Assembly: GCF_030532965.1 (NCBI RefSeq)
Contig: NZ_JAUNKC010000034.1
Span: 1 to 36,497 of the forward strand
Origin: Corynebacterium sp.
GTDB lineage: Bacteria; Actinomycetota; Actinomycetes; Mycobacteriales; Mycobacteriaceae
DNA length: 36,497 bases
Direction: 5' to 3'
The notes below the pieces were generated by a model. The model had not been told where the DNA came from. It saw only the letters and a program-made list of their open reading frames with translations, and did not search any database. Each line of letters starts with the position of its first letter. Positions within the stretch are counted from its first letter, which is position 1. The position numbers and the translations under genes were made by a program. Shown here one piece after another: positions 18,800 to 27,561 of this stretch.

Positions 18800-21250
18800 T
18801 TAAGCTTCCTCCATTATTTCCACCCAGCCGTGTTTGCCGTCGATGGTTATTTTCGCGCCGTCGCGGATCAGTGTGGTGCCACGACCGGTTCCTAGGACCG
18901 CGGGAATGCGGTATTCGCGAGCGACGATCGCGGCATGTGATAACGGGCCGCCGGTGTCCGCTACTACCCCGGCGGCAACTGAAAACAGTGGTGTCCAAGT
19001 TGGGTCGGTGTATGGACATACCAGAATATCGCCTGGTTGCAGCCGCTGAAAATCTGCTGTTCCAGTGATAATCCGAGCCGTGCCGATAACCCGCCCGGCA
19101 CTCGCGCCCACACCGATGATCCGCGAATCCGACGCGTGGGTATCCTCGCCTCGATCCCACCAGATAGCTTCGGCGGTAGGGCGCTTCATGCGTCGATTCT
19201 CCACGACTTGGTATAAATTAGCGGTGGAATCCCCGAGTAGTTTTTCGACGATCTCGGAAAAGTACAAAAACTGCACATCGCCAGCATCAGAAATACACCC
19301 GCGACGAACCAACCGGGCACCCAGCTCATCCGTACCAACCCGGGCGAGGACAAAGATTTTCTCGATGAAGTGCGCGGTTTCCTCCCGTGCGATGTGCGCC
19401 AGCCGGAACCTTTCTACAGTACGCCGCCATAACCGACGCAGCGCCTTCGGCAACCCGGCACCGACTTTTTCGATGAGGTTGTCCGGCACTTCGGTTGCCA
19501 CTTCCCCGCCGCCGCGCAGCTGCGATGCTATTAACGCCAGCAGGATCTCTGGGTACTCACCCCAGGAGCGGTTCGAGAATGGAAGGTACATCTTGCCGGT
19601 GCGCGCCCCATAGGTAGCCAAAAACTCCCGTACCGCCTGGGAAAACCGTGTCCCCTCAGGCAGCCGGGCAAGCTCAGTCATTATCTGTTTCGGATCGGTT
19701 TCTTTCACACAATCCGCAACGGAAGTGTCACGGGCTAGCTGTACTAATTGTTGAACCTCCCGCGTAACTTGCGCCGATACATAGTCGAGTCCCTGCACCA
19801 TATCCTCAGCGGTACATTGTGCACCCGGTTGAGACCATGCAAGAAGCCGAGTCACGACACTTCGGTACACCATCATTGGCGCCAAATACTGCAGGAACCG
19901 ATCAGTGGTCACTGACGCTGCAACCGCGACCGCATCACGAACAAAGTCGATGACCTCGGCATCGTCCTGGGCGTCAAGGCCCCTACTTCGGGTTTCCAAC
20001 TCCGCGATTTGGCCCAACCACACATCACGCTCATGGTTCCAGGCACGAGGATCGTGCCGCATCCCCCGAACAAACGCCCGTGGCAGCCGTACCCCTAAGT
20101 TAAGCGCTGGCCGGGGAACGACCACATTCAACCGAATAACCCCATCCGCATCGCCAACAATAAGATCCTCCGCCTGGGCAGGAACCAGACCAATGGTATT
20201 CATCGCCTGATGGACCGCACCTTGCACCGCATGCACCGCCAACAGATCCAAGGGATACGGGGCAGGATAGTGTTCCACCAAATCATCGCGCAATGTCCGA
20301 GTAGTTTTTGAATGCACGCCCTGGTGCCCAGTGATCTGCGCATCAGCCACGGTTGTAATCGGGCGCGACTGCAATAAAAAGACCTCGCCCTGATAAACCG
20401 CCCATTCAATATCCTGGCCGCTGCCATAATGTGCTTCCACCTTCTGCCCCAGGCGAACGAGTGCTTCTAGTTCCTGGGCAGACACACACAACCTGCTGCG
20501 GTCAGCAGCCGAAACCTCCGTCGTTTCCGTCCCACCATCATCGGACAGATCAATGCGAGTTTCCTTCGACCCCAATTCAACAGAACGCACCTGAACAGAC
20601 GGCTTCGTCGACACCACCCACGTATCCGGCGTAACCAAGGACGCAACCACGCTTTCGCCTAACCCATAGGAAGCACTGACCAGCATCTCATCCAACGCAT
20701 CACTCATTGGATTCACAGTGAATAACACCCCTGACGTTTCAGCCGGAATCATGGTTTGCACCACAACGGACAGCGCCAAATCGGCCTGGTCGATTCCTTT
20801 TTGCGCACGGTAATCCACCGCACGCGGCGTCCACAACGATGACCAACACCGGCGAATGGCATCCATCAGCGCCGCGTCACCACGCACCCCTAAGAACGTG
20901 TCCTGCTGCCCCGCAAAACTGGCATCGGCTAAATCCTCCACAGTAGCCGAGGACCGAACTGCAACCACCGGTTCCCCCAACTCACGATAAGCTGCGGAAA
21001 TATCCTGTCGCAGTTTATCGGGTATCTCGCACTGTTCGATGATGTTTCTAGCGCGGTCAAAATCACCCGCCGCCGAAGCCGCAAGCACATCAGTCATAAC
21101 CGGTGCGATCGCCTCCCGATACGCCGCAGTTGAAATGCAAAACCCAGGCGGCACCGGGAAACCAGCGGAAACGCACTCCCCAAGATTCGCACCCTTGCCA
21201 CCAACAAGAGCTATATCCTTAGCCGAAACCGAATCAAACCACACAATCAC
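18800..21250 (-). CDS. PEP synthase / rifampicin phosphotransferase-like enzyme
   Basis: 816 residues in three parts. Residues 1-300 are a PEP/pyruvate-binding ATP-grasp domain (LVGGKGANLGE, VAVRSSATVEDLADASFAGQ, LLQSRPITT). Residues 300-700 are a helical middle domain with REETAHFIEKIFVLARVGTD and DVQFLYFSEI. The last 100 carry the swivelling phosphohistidine domain with GGPLSHAAIVAREYRIPAVLGTG. This order is that of rifampicin phosphotransferases and of uncharacterised PEP-synthase relatives; classical PpsA has a PEP-binding TIM barrel at the end, which is absent here. Start GTG at 21250 with AGGAG nine bases upstream. It could inactivate an antibiotic or act on another hydroxyl substrate; this is not decided. 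A single-gene unit. Confidence 0.85.
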   Translation of the reverse strand: MIVWFDSVSAKDIALVGGKGANLGECVSAGFPVPPGFCISTAAYREAIAPVMTDVLAASAAGDFDRARNIIEQCEIPDKLRQDISAAYRELGEPVVAVRSSATVEDLADASFAGQQDTFLGVRGDAALMDAIRRCWSSLWTPRAVDYRAQKGIDQADLALSVVVQTMIPAETSGVLFTVNPMSDALDEMLVSASYGLGESVVASLVTPDTWVVSTKPSVQVRSVELGSKETRIDLSDDGGTETTEVSAADRSRLCVSAQELEALVRLGQKVEAHYGSGQDIEWAVYQGEVFLLQSRPITTVADAQITGHQGVHSKTTRTLRDDLVEHYPAPYPLDLLAVHAVQGAVHQAMNTIGLVPAQAEDLIVGDADGVIRLNVVVPRPALNLGVRLPRAFVRGMRHDPRAWNHERDVWLGQIAELETRSRGLDAQDDAEVIDFVRDAVAVAASVTTDRFLQYLAPMMVYRSVVTRLLAWSQPGAQCTAEDMVQGLDYVSAQVTREVQQLVQLARDTSVADCVKETDPKQIMTELARLPEGTRFSQAVREFLATYGARTGKMYLPFSNRSWGEYPEILLALIASQLRGGGEVATEVPDNLIEKVGAGLPKALRRLWRRTVERFRLAHIAREETAHFIEKIFVLARVGTDELGARLVRRGCISDAGDVQFLYFSEIVEKLLGDSTANLYQVVENRRMKRPTAEAIWWDRGEDTHASDSRIIGVGASAGRVIGTARIITGTADFQRLQPGDILVCPYTDPTWTPLFSVAAGVVADTGGPLSHAAIVAREYRIPAVLGTGRGTTLIRDGAKITIDGKHGWVEIMEEA

Positions 21251-21514
21251 TGGCGCTTACTCCTGTCAGGTCAGAGCTTTTGTTGGGACACATACAAATT
21301 TATCGCCATCCAAAAAGCTACGGTAGATTACCTCCTATCATCACCTCCGAACGCATTAGCACACTTGGGCATACAAGCGTTGGGTGGGCTGGTTACAATC
21401 GTCGTGGGAGCGGTTGAGGTTGGTGTGTCTTGTTGGCGGTTAAGCCAGCGCCTGGACTGACCTGGTACCCGTGTCCCTGGATAGTTGTGACAGCCTCGTT
21501 TTAAAGGATTGCCG

Positions 21515-22528
21515 ATGCGCAGTGTTGCCGCCGTGGAAGATGACATGCTCTACCTGCTGCCGAAGGACTACCGGAGTTTTCTCCTTGATGAAGGCAACCA
21601 TCAGCATCCGGCGTGGCGGCTTTTCGCTAGTCCTGCTGCGGATGTTCTTCCGGTGGATTTTAGTGTGGATTTCCCGTTTGTACACAGCCACTGCGACACC
21701 AACCCGATTGCAACGCTGCCAGGGGCGATTCCGCTGATGCATCATGAGTGCGACTACGTCGTGATCGTGGTACGGGGGCAGGCAGCTGGCCAAGTGTGGC
21801 AGGTGTGGGGTGAGGACGATTGTGCGATGTTTCGCCAGGTCATACACCCTGAGTCGCGACAGCCGCTGAGTTTTGCGGCGTGGTTGGCGTTGGCGGAGCA
21901 GGAAGCGGCGTTGTCAAAGGCGTATCGGGCAGGAATTGAGGCGGGGTTGAGGTTTCCCAGAGATGAGGCTGAGGGGCGCGGGCTCATGAATTATCTGTTA
22001 TGGGTCGCCGATCAAATGGAGTATTTCCCTAACGAGCACATGTTGCTTACACCATCAGATTTTAAGAAGCTGCGCGGTGTGGCGTTATCAGTAAAGGCGT
22101 ACCGGTTCTGTGCTTTAGATTCGGCGCAGGCATGTGCGGAGTTCTTTGAATTTAGTGGCTTCATTACCAGGCATTCCTATGCGGCATTTGTTGAGATGGC
22201 GCTTAGGCTTGCGGAAAATATTGTCAGCCGGCAACCGGATAATGCACAGTGTGAGGGCTCGGAGTGTGCATCGAATCTCGTTATGGCACGGCGGTTTGTG
22301 GCGGGTACTGTGGGCGAGAAAGATTTAGCCGCATTCAAGTCGCGGCTGCGGGAGGTAGATTCGCCGGTAGCGCGGTTGGTGGAACTACTGCTTGACCCGC
22401 ATTTTCTGCACGGCACCTTGGAGGTGGGCCAGTGGTGGCGGTGGGATGAAGTTTTCTTTGAAAAACTGCATGAGGTGTCACCGCGGCTGGGGGCGCAGTT
22501 TATCGCCCATGCCGTTAACAACGATTAA
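21515..22528 (+). CDS. SUKH-helical two-domain fusion protein
   Basis: 337 residues. Residues 1-125 are a SUKH-like domain (VEDDMLYLLPKDYRSFLLDE, AIPLMHHECDYVVIVVRG, AGQVWQVW, LSFAAWL). The remainder is the helical domain of the 6.1-9.7 kb array (FFEFSGFITRHSYAAFVEMA, ARRFVAGTVGEKDLAAF, WWRWDEVFFEKL). It is therefore the joined form of the SUKH plus helical gene pairs at 7104/7548 and 8068/8470. AAAGGA lies six bases before the ATG, chosen by alignment with the MRT start of the paralogues. It stands alone, divergent from the PEP-synthase-like gene, and is followed by a 14-bp inverted pair. Immunity-type role inferred from the SUKH fold. Confidence 0.8.
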   Translation: MRSVAAVEDDMLYLLPKDYRSFLLDEGNHQHPAWRLFASPAADVLPVDFSVDFPFVHSHCDTNPIATLPGAIPLMHHECDYVVIVVRGQAAGQVWQVWGEDDCAMFRQVIHPESRQPLSFAAWLALAEQEAALSKAYRAGIEAGLRFPRDEAEGRGLMNYLLWVADQMEYFPNEHMLLTPSDFKKLRGVALSVKAYRFCALDSAQACAEFFEFSGFITRHSYAAFVEMALRLAENIVSRQPDNAQCEGSECASNLVMARRFVAGTVGEKDLAAFKSRLREVDSPVARLVELLLDPHFLHGTLEVGQWWRWDEVFFEKLHEVSPRLGAQFIAHAVNND

Positions 22529-22593
22529 ATGATTGCGCACGACATAATTCCGGCGATGTAGTTTTACTCGGTTTTTGTTTTGTGTCTTGTTTT

Positions 22594-22634
22594 GTGCTTT
22601 TCGACGAGCGGCGGGGCGGGTCGTCGAAAAGCAC
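22594..22634. repeat. Perfect 14-bp inverted pair of the GCTTTTCGACG motif
   Basis: GTGCTTTTCGACGA (22594-22607) and TCGTCGAAAAGCAC (22621-22634) flank a 13-base G-rich centre. It lies between the fusion gene and the carotenoid operon. The hairpin would be stable but no T tract follows on either strand, so it is not a textbook terminator. Confidence 0.85.
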
Positions 22635-22669
22635 GTTTCGTTCCGGGCAGTCTGTCGGTGTTTCTCAAC

Positions 22670-22675
22670 TATACT
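22670..22675 (+). promoter_or_regulatory. Candidate -10 box of the carotenoid operon
   Basis: TATACT lies 34 bases before the GT2 ATG. No clear -35 is visible at the expected distance. AAGGG at 22698-22702 supplies the ribosome site for 22709. Confidence 0.35.
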
Positions 22676-22708
22676 TGGGCACAAAGTACAACGGCGTAAG
22701 GGCGTTAC

Positions 22709-23521
22709 ATGACAACAACCACTCATCGCAGGATCAGTATTGTCATCCCCTGCCTGAACGACGCCGAACTGTTACAGCACTGCCTGCAAAGCCTCGCCCG
22801 TCAGACGGTTCCTGCGACCGAGATCATCGTTGTTGATAACGGCTCCACCGACGATTCGGCAGCTGTTGCCGAAAAATACGGGGCGATCGTGGTGCCGGAG
22901 CCCCGGCGCGGAATCACCTGGGCGACCGCAACCGGGTTTGACCACGCCACCGGAGATGTTCTGGTGCGCACTGACGCGGATATTATTGCGCCACCGGACT
23001 TTGTAGAACGCCTGCACCGGGCCTGGGACGCCGCCGACGCGTCGCCGGGGCGCACGGTGGTTGGTGTGACCGGTTCCGCCCGGTTTATGTTTCCACCCCA
23101 TCTGTCCGCACTGGGTGACTTCATTAGCAGGCTGTATCTGGGTGCGTACCAGCGAAGTGTGGGCTCAGCGTTGGGGCACTTCCCGTTTTTCGGCACGAAC
23201 TATTCGCTGCGGGCGAGCTGGTGGGATGAGGTTAGTCCCGGAATCGATTTCGCCGATACCTATGTGCATGAGGATATGCACCTGTCTTTCGCGGTTCGCC
23301 CACATGAGACGGTGTGGTTCCAGCCTGATGTGAGTGTCGACATGGACGCCCGGGCAGTCAAAGGATTGCGACAATTAGCGGTTCGATTCCGGCGGGGGTT
23401 CCACACGATGTTTGTTCATTTCCGCACCCAGCCACCACATCGCAGGCTTGCGCAGCGGGGGCTGCTGGGGAGCCGTTTGGGCACCATTCTTGGCCGTGCG
23501 GATTCTGTGAAGGGCGCGTGA
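22709..23521 (+). CDS. crtX: GT2 glycosyltransferase, candidate carotenoid glucosyltransferase
   Basis: 270 residues of GT-A fold: ISIVIPCLNDAELLQHCL, VVDNGSTDDSA, a DxD-like TDAD near residue 95, and VHEDMHLSFAV as the acceptor-side acidic motif. There is no long C-terminal membrane anchor, so it is probably membrane-peripheral. It starts the carotenoid operon and ends 6 bases before crtB. In Micrococcus luteus a GT2 enzyme (crtX) closes the sarcinaxanthin cluster, and decaprenoxanthin is known to occur as glucosides. I therefore infer that it transfers glucose to the C50 carotenoid hydroxyls. The enzyme class is clear; the crtX symbol rests on context. Confidence 0.8.
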   Translation: MTTTTHRRISIVIPCLNDAELLQHCLQSLARQTVPATEIIVVDNGSTDDSAAVAEKYGAIVVPEPRRGITWATATGFDHATGDVLVRTDADIIAPPDFVERLHRAWDAADASPGRTVVGVTGSARFMFPPHLSALGDFISRLYLGAYQRSVGSALGHFPFFGTNYSLRASWWDEVSPGIDFADTYVHEDMHLSFAVRPHETVWFQPDVSVDMDARAVKGLRQLAVRFRRGFHTMFVHFRTQPPHRRLAQRGLLGSRLGTILGRADSVKGA

Positions 23522-23527
23522 TCTGCC

Positions 23528-24466
23528 ATGACTTCCCACCCGGTAACCGAGGCCGAACCGGATTATCTCAAGCGGTACGATCGCGCAGCGTGCAAGGCCG
23601 CCGAGCAGATTATCTTAAGCTATTCAACAAGTTTTTCCCTCGCCTCACGGCTGTTGGGGAAACGGGTGCGGGAGGATATTTCCAACCTGTATGCGATGGT
23701 GCGGATCGCCGATGAAATCGTCGACGGCACCGCCGACCAGGCAGGCATGGCGAAATCCTTAGTCGAGGCGGAATTGGCGGCCTATGAAGAGACGGTGCGG
23801 GCGGCGCCGAAGCAGCGGTTCCACACCGACCCGGTGTTGCATGCGTATGGGATAAGCGCCAGGCGGTGTGGATACAAGGACGAGTATATTGCGGCGTTTT
23901 TCGCGTCGATGCGCAGAGATCTACACCAGGTGAACTACGACCCCACCAGTTTCGACGATTATGTCTACGGTTCGGCCGAAGTGATCGGACTATTGTGTCT
24001 ACAGGCGTTTTTGGTAGGCGAGTCGGTTTCCGCGCAGGACAAAACCACGATGGAAGAAGGCGCGCGGGCGCTGGGGGCGGCGTTTCAAAAAATCAATTTT
24101 CTGCGTGACTTATCCGAGGATTGTCAGACCTTGGGCCGGTGCTACTTCCCCGAACTCACCGCGCATTCGCTTGACGACGCCACCAAGCAGCACCTCATCG
24201 ACGATATTCGCGGGGATCTCATGGTCGCGCGCCAGGCGATCCCACTCCTACCCCGCTGCGCCCGGGCGGGCGTGATAGCCGCAACGAACTTGTTTTCGGA
24301 ATTAACGGACCAGCTAGAGGCCGTTGCTGCCGCAGACATTTATCGCCGCAGGGTTCGGGTGTCGGCACCAACGAAATCCAAGATTGTCGGCCAGGCGATC
24401 CTTCACGCCACCGTCGGGTGCCGCGGCCGCAGGAACCGTCGAGAGAAAGACAACAACAATGAATGA
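23528..24466 (+). CDS. crtB: Phytoene synthase
   Basis: 312 residues of the squalene/phytoene synthase family. It joins two geranylgeranyl diphosphates into phytoene. Visible motifs are SYSTSFSLASRLL near residue 30, the first Asp-rich site VRIADEIVDG and the second at INFLRDLSEDCQ. It is cytosolic or membrane-associated. It lies 6 bases after the GT2 gene and overlaps crtI by 8 bases, so the genes are translated as a unit. Length is normal for the family. Confidence 0.95.
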   Translation: MTSHPVTEAEPDYLKRYDRAACKAAEQIILSYSTSFSLASRLLGKRVREDISNLYAMVRIADEIVDGTADQAGMAKSLVEAELAAYEETVRAAPKQRFHTDPVLHAYGISARRCGYKDEYIAAFFASMRRDLHQVNYDPTSFDDYVYGSAEVIGLLCLQAFLVGESVSAQDKTTMEEGARALGAAFQKINFLRDLSEDCQTLGRCYFPELTAHSLDDATKQHLIDDIRGDLMVARQAIPLLPRCARAGVIAATNLFSELTDQLEAVAAADIYRRRVRVSAPTKSKIVGQAILHATVGCRGRRNRREKDNNNE

Positions 24467-26036
24467 CACGTCCCTACCCAATCGGGTCGTCATTATCGGT
24501 GCCGGTTTCGCCGGTTTAGCAACCGCCGCGCTGTTAGCCCGCGCCGGGGTTGATGTGACTGTGGTGGAGCAAAACGATGGTATTGGTGGGCGTTCGGGCG
24601 AAATTGAAGCCGATGGTTTTAGATGGGATACCGGCCCGTCGTGGTATCTCATGCCGGACGCCTTCGATCATTTCTTCCAGTTATTAGGCACCACGACGGC
24701 GCAGCAGCTTGAGCTTGTCGATCTCAATCCGGGCTACCGGATCTTCCCGGAAGGCCAACCTGCGGTTGATGTTCCGACCGGTAGGGAAAACGCCATCGAC
24801 TTTTTTGAATCGGTTGAACCAGGTGCCGGGCAGAAGCTGTCGGATTATCTCGATAGTGCCCGTGATGCCTATGACATCGCGGTTGATCGGTTCTTATACA
24901 CCACGTTTAATTCATTGGGCCCGCTGGTGCATAAGGATGTGCGGCAACGGATTCGCCCATTAGCCTCACTGTTGATGACCCCGCTGGATAGATTCGTCGA
25001 TTCGAAATTCCGCAGCACGCTTCTGCGCCAGATTCTTGAGTATCCGGCGGTATTCTTATCGTCCCGGCCGAACAAAACCCCGGCGATGTATCACTTGATG
25101 AGTCACACCGATTTGGTGCAGGGGGTTTCCTACCCCCAAGGTGGGTTCATGGCGGTAGCCGAAGCGATCTACCGGCTGGCGCAGGAAAACGGTGCCCGGT
25201 TTGTGTTCAACACCTCGGTCACCGCGATTGCTACCGACGGTGCGCAGGCAACCGGGGTGCGGGTGCGTACTCCGGACGGCGCTATCGACACCATTGCTGC
25301 CGACGTGGTGGTTTCCTGCGCTGATCTGCATCACACTGAAACCCGCCTGCTGCCTGCGGCGTTACGCTCCTACCCGGAGTCGTCTTTTGCCCGTAAAGAC
25401 CCCGGCATTGGCACAGTCCTGGTGTTGGTGGGGGTGTCCGGGAAGCTTCCGCAATTGCACCACCATAACCTGTTCTTCAGTGAAAACTGGAGTGATGATT
25501 TCGACGTGGTGTTTTCCGGTCCAACACCTGACCGCCCGCTCGATTCATCGCATTCTATTTATGTGTCCATGCCGTCGGCCACCGATCCGGGTGTCGCCCC
25601 CAATGACCACGAGAATCTCTTTGTGCTCATCCCAACCCCGGCGCAGGAGAACTTCGGCCACGGCGATGCCTACCACGGTTCTGCTTCGCCTCGCGTTACT
25701 GATATTGCCAACCAAGCTATCGATCAGATTTCCCGGTGGGCGGATATTCCGGACCTACGCGAGCGGATTGTGGTGCGCAAAACGCTCGGCCCTTCCGATT
25801 TCAACCAGCGTTTTAATGCTTGGCGCGGCGGTTCGATCGGCCCGGCGCATACGCTTCGGCAGTCGGCGTTTCTTCGCGGAAGCAATAAGTCGAAGAAGGT
25901 CGCTGGCCTGTATTATGCCGGTGCCACCACGGTGCCAGGGGTTGGGGTGCCGATGTGTTTGATCTCGGCGGAAAACATCATCAAACGGCTTCGGGCTGAC
26001 ACCAGCCCTGGGCCGCTGTCACCGGATTGGGTGTAA
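24459..26036 (+). CDS. crtI: Phytoene desaturase
   Basis: About 525 residues. The N-terminal FAD-binding Rossmann motif is VVIIGAGFAGLATAALLARAG, followed by GIGGRSGEIEADGFRWDTGPSW, typical of CrtI. The C-terminal FAD signature is GLYYAGATTVPGVGVPMCLISAENI. It desaturates phytoene in four steps to lycopene. The ATG at 24459 overlaps the end of crtB; the frame is open upstream to 24324 but that part reads through crtB and is not used. The next cyclase-subunit gene starts 5 bases after its stop. Confidence 0.95.
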   Translation: MNDTSLPNRVVIIGAGFAGLATAALLARAGVDVTVVEQNDGIGGRSGEIEADGFRWDTGPSWYLMPDAFDHFFQLLGTTTAQQLELVDLNPGYRIFPEGQPAVDVPTGRENAIDFFESVEPGAGQKLSDYLDSARDAYDIAVDRFLYTTFNSLGPLVHKDVRQRIRPLASLLMTPLDRFVDSKFRSTLLRQILEYPAVFLSSRPNKTPAMYHLMSHTDLVQGVSYPQGGFMAVAEAIYRLAQENGARFVFNTSVTAIATDGAQATGVRVRTPDGAIDTIAADVVVSCADLHHTETRLLPAALRSYPESSFARKDPGIGTVLVLVGVSGKLPQLHHHNLFFSENWSDDFDVVFSGPTPDRPLDSSHSIYVSMPSATDPGVAPNDHENLFVLIPTPAQENFGHGDAYHGSASPRVTDIANQAIDQISRWADIPDLRERIVVRKTLGPSDFNQRFNAWRGGSIGPAHTLRQSAFLRGSNKSKKVAGLYYAGATTVPGVGVPMCLISAENIIKRLRADTSPGPLSPDWV

Positions 26037-26041
26037 TCGTT

Positions 26042-26365
26042 ATGGCTGTCGCGTACCTGACCTTCCTCCTCGTCTCGCTGATCTGCATGGTGTTATGCGA
26101 TTGGCGGTGGAAGCTCGCGTTCTTCGCGGACGCCAAAACTGCGGCGGCGTTATGCGTCGGGCTCGTGGTGTTGTTTTTAATCTGGGACGGGTTGGGGATC
26201 GCAACCGGGTCGTTTTTCCGGGGCGGATCGGACTACATGACGGGAGTTATCCTGGCTCCGGAATTGCCCGTGGAAGAACCCATCTTCCTGTTTTTCTTGT
26301 CCTACCTCACCATCAACGTGACAACGGCAACCAGGCGGTTGCACCGACTATGGATTCGAAGGTGA
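26042..26365 (+). CDS. crtYe: C50 carotenoid epsilon-cyclase subunit e
   Basis: 107 residues with three membrane helices. The conserved ELPVEEPIFLFFLSY supplies the acidic residues characteristic of the small heterodimeric cyclase subunits (CrtYc/Ye/Yg). With CrtYf it cyclises flavuxanthin to decaprenoxanthin in the membrane. The order after crtI and before crtYf matches C. glutamicum. The ATG at 26042 is chosen because the frame upstream runs back into crtI. It ends with a stop overlapping the spacing to crtYf by a few bases only. Confidence 0.9.
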   Translation: MAVAYLTFLLVSLICMVLCDWRWKLAFFADAKTAAALCVGLVVLFLIWDGLGIATGSFFRGGSDYMTGVILAPELPVEEPIFLFFLSYLTINVTTATRRLHRLWIRR

Positions 26366-26371
26366 TTGGCC

Positions 26372-26644
26372 ATGACATACACGCTGATTAGCATCCCGTT
26401 TCTTCTCGGCGCGATCGTGCTGTGGCTGATAAAACGGCCGAAGCCGCTGGCGGTGACCGGCATTGTGTTGGCTGTGTTGTTGGTGCTCACCGCCATCTTT
26501 GACAATCTCATGATCTGGGCAAAATTGGTGGGCTACGGCGAATCCCAACGGCTGGGGATTCATATAGGGCTGGTCCCGCTGGAGGATTTCTTTTATCCCA
26601 TCGTCGCGGTGCTCATTATCACCGCGGTGTGGCGCAGATCCTGA
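26372..26644 (+). CDS. crtYf: C50 carotenoid epsilon-cyclase subunit f
   Basis: 90 residues, short for the group but with the expected three hydrophobic helices. The motif VPLEDFFYPIVAV is the second acidic site of the heterodimeric cyclases. The ATG is 6 bases after the crtYe stop. It acts with CrtYe on the C50 precursor. About 65 bases separate it from crtEb, within which no terminator is seen. Confidence 0.9.
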   Translation: MTYTLISIPFLLGAIVLWLIKRPKPLAVTGIVLAVLLVLTAIFDNLMIWAKLVGYGESQRLGIHIGLVPLEDFFYPIVAVLIITAVWRRS

Positions 26645-26709
26645 CCCCAGTGCGGTGCTGAAAGGTTTTTAATTCTAAAAGTTGTATCGCCAACCAAGAG
26701 GAGCTACCC

Positions 26710-27561
26710 GTGTTAGCCAGTATTCTCAAAGCCTCGCGGCCCATCAGCTGGGTTAACACCGCCTTTCCGTTCGGGGCCGCATACCTAATATCCGGCGGAA
26801 CGGTCGATGCCCTGTTTATCGCCGGGGTGTTCTTCTTTCTTATCCCGTACAACATTGCCATGTACGGGATCAACGACGTTTTCGATTACGAATCGGATAT
26901 CCGAAACCCCCGTAAAGGCGGGATTGAGGGTGCGGTGTTATCGCCGAAGCTGCACCGCCCGTTGTTATGGGCGGCAACCATAACCACCCTGCCGTTTATT
27001 ATTTGGTTTCTTGTGGCGGGGAATCTGACAAGCACGATCTGGTTGCTCATCTCCGTCGGCGCGGTTATCGCTTATTCCGCGCCGGTGCTGCGGTTCAAAG
27101 AACGCCCGGTGCTTGATTCGATCACCTCTTCAGCGCATTTCACCACCCCGGCGATTTTCGGCGCTACTATCACTGGTGGCCAGGTAAGTCACTATTTTTG
27201 GTACGCTATCGCGGCGTTTTTCCTCTGGGGAATGGCCAGCCACGCGCTAGGGGCGGTGCAAGATGTTCAAGCCGACCGGGAGGGCGGACTGCAGTCGATC
27301 GCAACGGTATTTGGGGCGCGGCTGACCACCCGGCTTGCGGCCGGCGCGTATCTCATCGCAGCGCTTCTACTTTTCGCCATGCCGTCGCCTGCTTGGGTGG
27401 TGGGCATTGCGGCTGTGGGGTATGTGGTCAATACGGTTCGGTTTTGGTCCATCACCGACGAAACCTGCGAGGATGTTAACCGCGCGTGGCGGGTGTTTTT
27501 GTGGATGAATTATCTCAGCGGGGCGCTGGTGACGATAACCTTGGTCAGCATGTATCGCTAG
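26710..27561 (+). CDS. crtEb: Lycopene elongase (UbiA-type prenyltransferase)
   Basis: 283 residues and about eight membrane helices. The first Asp motif is NDVFDYESD near residue 55, the second is VQDVQADREGG near residue 190. CrtEb adds two C5 units to lycopene to give flavuxanthin (C50). The GTG start has GAGGAG seven bases upstream. It is the last gene of the plus-strand carotenoid operon and overlaps the end of convergent crtE by 4 bases. Confidence 0.95.
   Translation: MLASILKASRPISWVNTAFPFGAAYLISGGTVDALFIAGVFFFLIPYNIAMYGINDVFDYESDIRNPRKGGIEGAVLSPKLHRPLLWAATITTLPFIIWFLVAGNLTSTIWLLISVGAVIAYSAPVLRFKERPVLDSITSSAHFTTPAIFGATITGGQVSHYFWYAIAAFFLWGMASHALGAVQDVQADREGGLQSIATVFGARLTTRLAAGAYLIAALLLFAMPSPAWVVGIAAVGYVVNTVRFWSITDETCEDVNRAWRVFLWMNYLSGALVTITLVSMYR

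Noticed and set aside
22594..22634. Transposon or insertion-sequence terminal inverted repeats
   Set aside because: Only 13 bases separate the arms, no transposase is present and no flanking target duplication is seen.
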